Positions 62,920 to 64,000 of a DNA stretch of 64,000 nucleotides are shown in pieces. The DNA comes from Bombella dulcis (GTDB lineage Bacteria; Pseudomonadota; Alphaproteobacteria; Acetobacterales; Acetobacteraceae), in NCBI RefSeq assembly GCF_026385505.1, contig NZ_JANIDV010000001.1, positions 248,001-312,000 of the forward strand. Reading direction: 5' to 3'. Below the pieces are notes generated by a model. It saw nothing but the letters and a program-made list of their open reading frames with translations, was not told the DNA's origin and made no database searches. The stretch's first letter is position 1; every line of letters starts with the position of its first letter. Made by a program: the position numbers and the translations under genes.

Positions 62920-63975
62920 ATGAACGCTCGGTTTGGAAGAACAGGACAGCTCTTGAGACAGTTTTACGCCGCTTTCGTTCTGGCCGCTCTGGCCCTGTGT
63001 GTGGGTGCCGCTCTGGGATATGGGCACACACCCAGCCTGTATGGTGCCCTCATGGGCGTGGAAGGCGTGGCCATCCTCGCCCTGATGGAAACGGCTGAAT
63101 CCATGGATAATGCCATTGTTGATTACGGCATCCTGAAGACCATGTCGCCCCGCTGGCAGAAGCGTTACATTAGCTGGGGGATGCCGATTTCCGTACTGGG
63201 AATGCGCTTCCTGTTTCCCGTGCTGCTGGTGGCCCTGGTGGCGGGACTGTCCCCGTGGCAGGCGGCCCGTCTGGCTGTGATGGAGCCACAGCGTTACGCC
63301 GCCATCATGCTGGGCGCAAAGGACATGATCTCCGCTTTCGGTGGGGCTTTCCTGCTGCTGATTGCGCTGAATTATTTTCTGGATGACGACAAGACCCATC
63401 ACTGGCTCTCATGGCTGGAGCGTCCGGCGGCCCGTCTGGGTGGGGTGTCGGCCCTGCCTGTCGGGCTGACGCTGGCTGTCCTCATGCTTGTCAGCCGCCT
63501 GATGGGGGTGGGGCATGACCCGATGGCGTTCCTCTTCTGGGGCTGTGGTGGTGTGGCGGCCTATATTCTGGGCAAGGAAACGCTGGTCTGGCTGATCGGC
63601 GAACCGGGAGCCTCCCGTATGGCGGCAGGTGGCGGGCTGCTGACCTTCCTGTATCTGGAATTCATTGATGCCAGCTTCTCGTTTGATGGCGTCATCTCGG
63701 CTTTTGCGATCACGACCGATCCGATTGTCATTGCGCTGGGGCTTGGGGTAGGGGCGATGTTTGTCCGCTCCATGACGCTCTCCATGCTGAAGACCAACGC
63801 TCTGGCCGAGTATGTTTATGTGGAGCATGGGGCATTCTACACCATTTTCATCCTCTCCCTGCTGATGCTGGTCAGCGTGCTGGTGGACGTGCCGGAATGG
63901 GTGACGGGGCTTGTTGGCATCCTTCTGATCGGCGGGGCTTTTCTGGCCAGTGCGCTCCGGCGTCCCGTAAAATGA
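62920..63975 (+). CDS. DUF475 family (TerC-like) integral membrane protein
   Basis: A roughly 351-residue polytopic membrane protein of the DUF475 family, distantly related to TerC. Conserved charged residues lie in the membrane segments: METAESMDNAIVDYGILK near residue 52 and YLEFIDASFSFDGVISAFAI near residue 245, the Glu-x-x-Asp-Asn pattern typical of TerC-like metal transporters. Nine or so hydrophobic segments are visible. ATG 62920 is chosen because AGGA is seven bases upstream; ATG 62914 is also possible. Manganese or other metal export is suggested by the relatives but not shown. Confidence 0.85.
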   Translation: MNARFGRTGQLLRQFYAAFVLAALALCVGAALGYGHTPSLYGALMGVEGVAILALMETAESMDNAIVDYGILKTMSPRWQKRYISWGMPISVLGMRFLFPVLLVALVAGLSPWQAARLAVMEPQRYAAIMLGAKDMISAFGGAFLLLIALNYFLDDDKTHHWLSWLERPAARLGGVSALPVGLTLAVLMLVSRLMGVGHDPMAFLFWGCGGVAAYILGKETLVWLIGEPGASRMAAGGGLLTFLYLEFIDASFSFDGVISAFAITTDPIVIALGLGVGAMFVRSMTLSMLKTNALAEYVYVEHGAFYTIFILSLLMLVSVLVDVPEWVTGLVGILLIGGAFLASALRRPVK

Positions 63976-64000
63976 AGAAAAACTTTCTTTAGCCCCTTGC

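Noticed and set aside
1..64000. CRISPR arrays, insertion sequences, prophage genes, replication origin
   Set aside because: No regularly spaced direct repeats, transposase or integrase motifs, phage structural genes or DnaA-box clusters were seen on either strand.

Overview
The window looks like a chromosomal segment of an acetic acid bacterium (Acetobacteraceae, Alphaproteobacteria). The basis is high GC coding DNA, an hpnA-to-hpnG hopanoid/squalene-hopene cyclase cluster, the HdaA-Ppk-Ppx-PurMN neighbourhood, the LysA-DUF4175 pair, the RlmE/Ppx style of gene packing, and alphaproteobacterial forms of ParC, PheA and KdsB. I cannot fix the genus from sequence alone. Genes are tightly packed; no gap exceeds about 250 bases except inside a broken gene.

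Layout. 1-4650: the tail of a DegT-type sugar aminotransferase operon, then an AI-2E-family permease and an ABC-F ATPase on the minus strand. 4759-7780: ndk, purMN and hdaA. 7976-12440: a polyphosphate block (ppk, ppx) carrying a CDP-diacylglycerol diphosphatase. 12459-16449: DUF4175 protein and lysA. 16572-16755: two identical tRNA-Arg(ACG) genes with a good promoter. 16854-18990: a small lipoprotein and guaA.

19020-24195 is the accessory part. Directly behind guaA and its terminator lies an AT-rich stretch holding one long SIR2-domain gene (about 1,275 codons when repaired), broken twice, once exactly at an eight-base homopolymer, followed by a major facilitator transporter gene broken once. 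SIR2-domain proteins of this size are known as NAD-depleting anti-phage proteins, so this is the main candidate for an unusual system here.

24396-28679: an exported His-rich SH3 protein, pyruvate kinase, prephenate/arogenate dehydrogenase and an HpnL-type membrane protein. 28808-36851: hopanoid operon hpnA-B-C-D-E-shc-hpnG (squalene made by HpnCDE, cyclised by Shc, then side-chain processing by HpnG); hpnH is not next to it. 37028-41960: rpsB, tsf, recO, parC. 42054-53320: cardiolipin synthase, an EEP-fold phosphatase/nuclease, metC, comM, serA, hisN, kdsB, pheA, dapA, smpB and a two-domain cold-shock protein. 53559-59270: divergent recG and mfd. 59283-61138: flavohaemoprotein hmp and its divergent Rrf2 regulator nsrR, with a near-consensus NsrR operator laid over the hmp promoter. 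61151-63975: glycosyltransferase, rlmE and a DUF475 membrane protein.

Most of the window is ordinary core metabolism and genome maintenance. The points worth a second look are the broken SIR2 gene behind guaA, the homopolymer breakpoints, the hmp/NsrR operator, several strong intergenic hairpins (parC-cls, rpsB-tsf, hpnC-hpnD), and a terminator written into the end of an oppositely oriented coding sequence.
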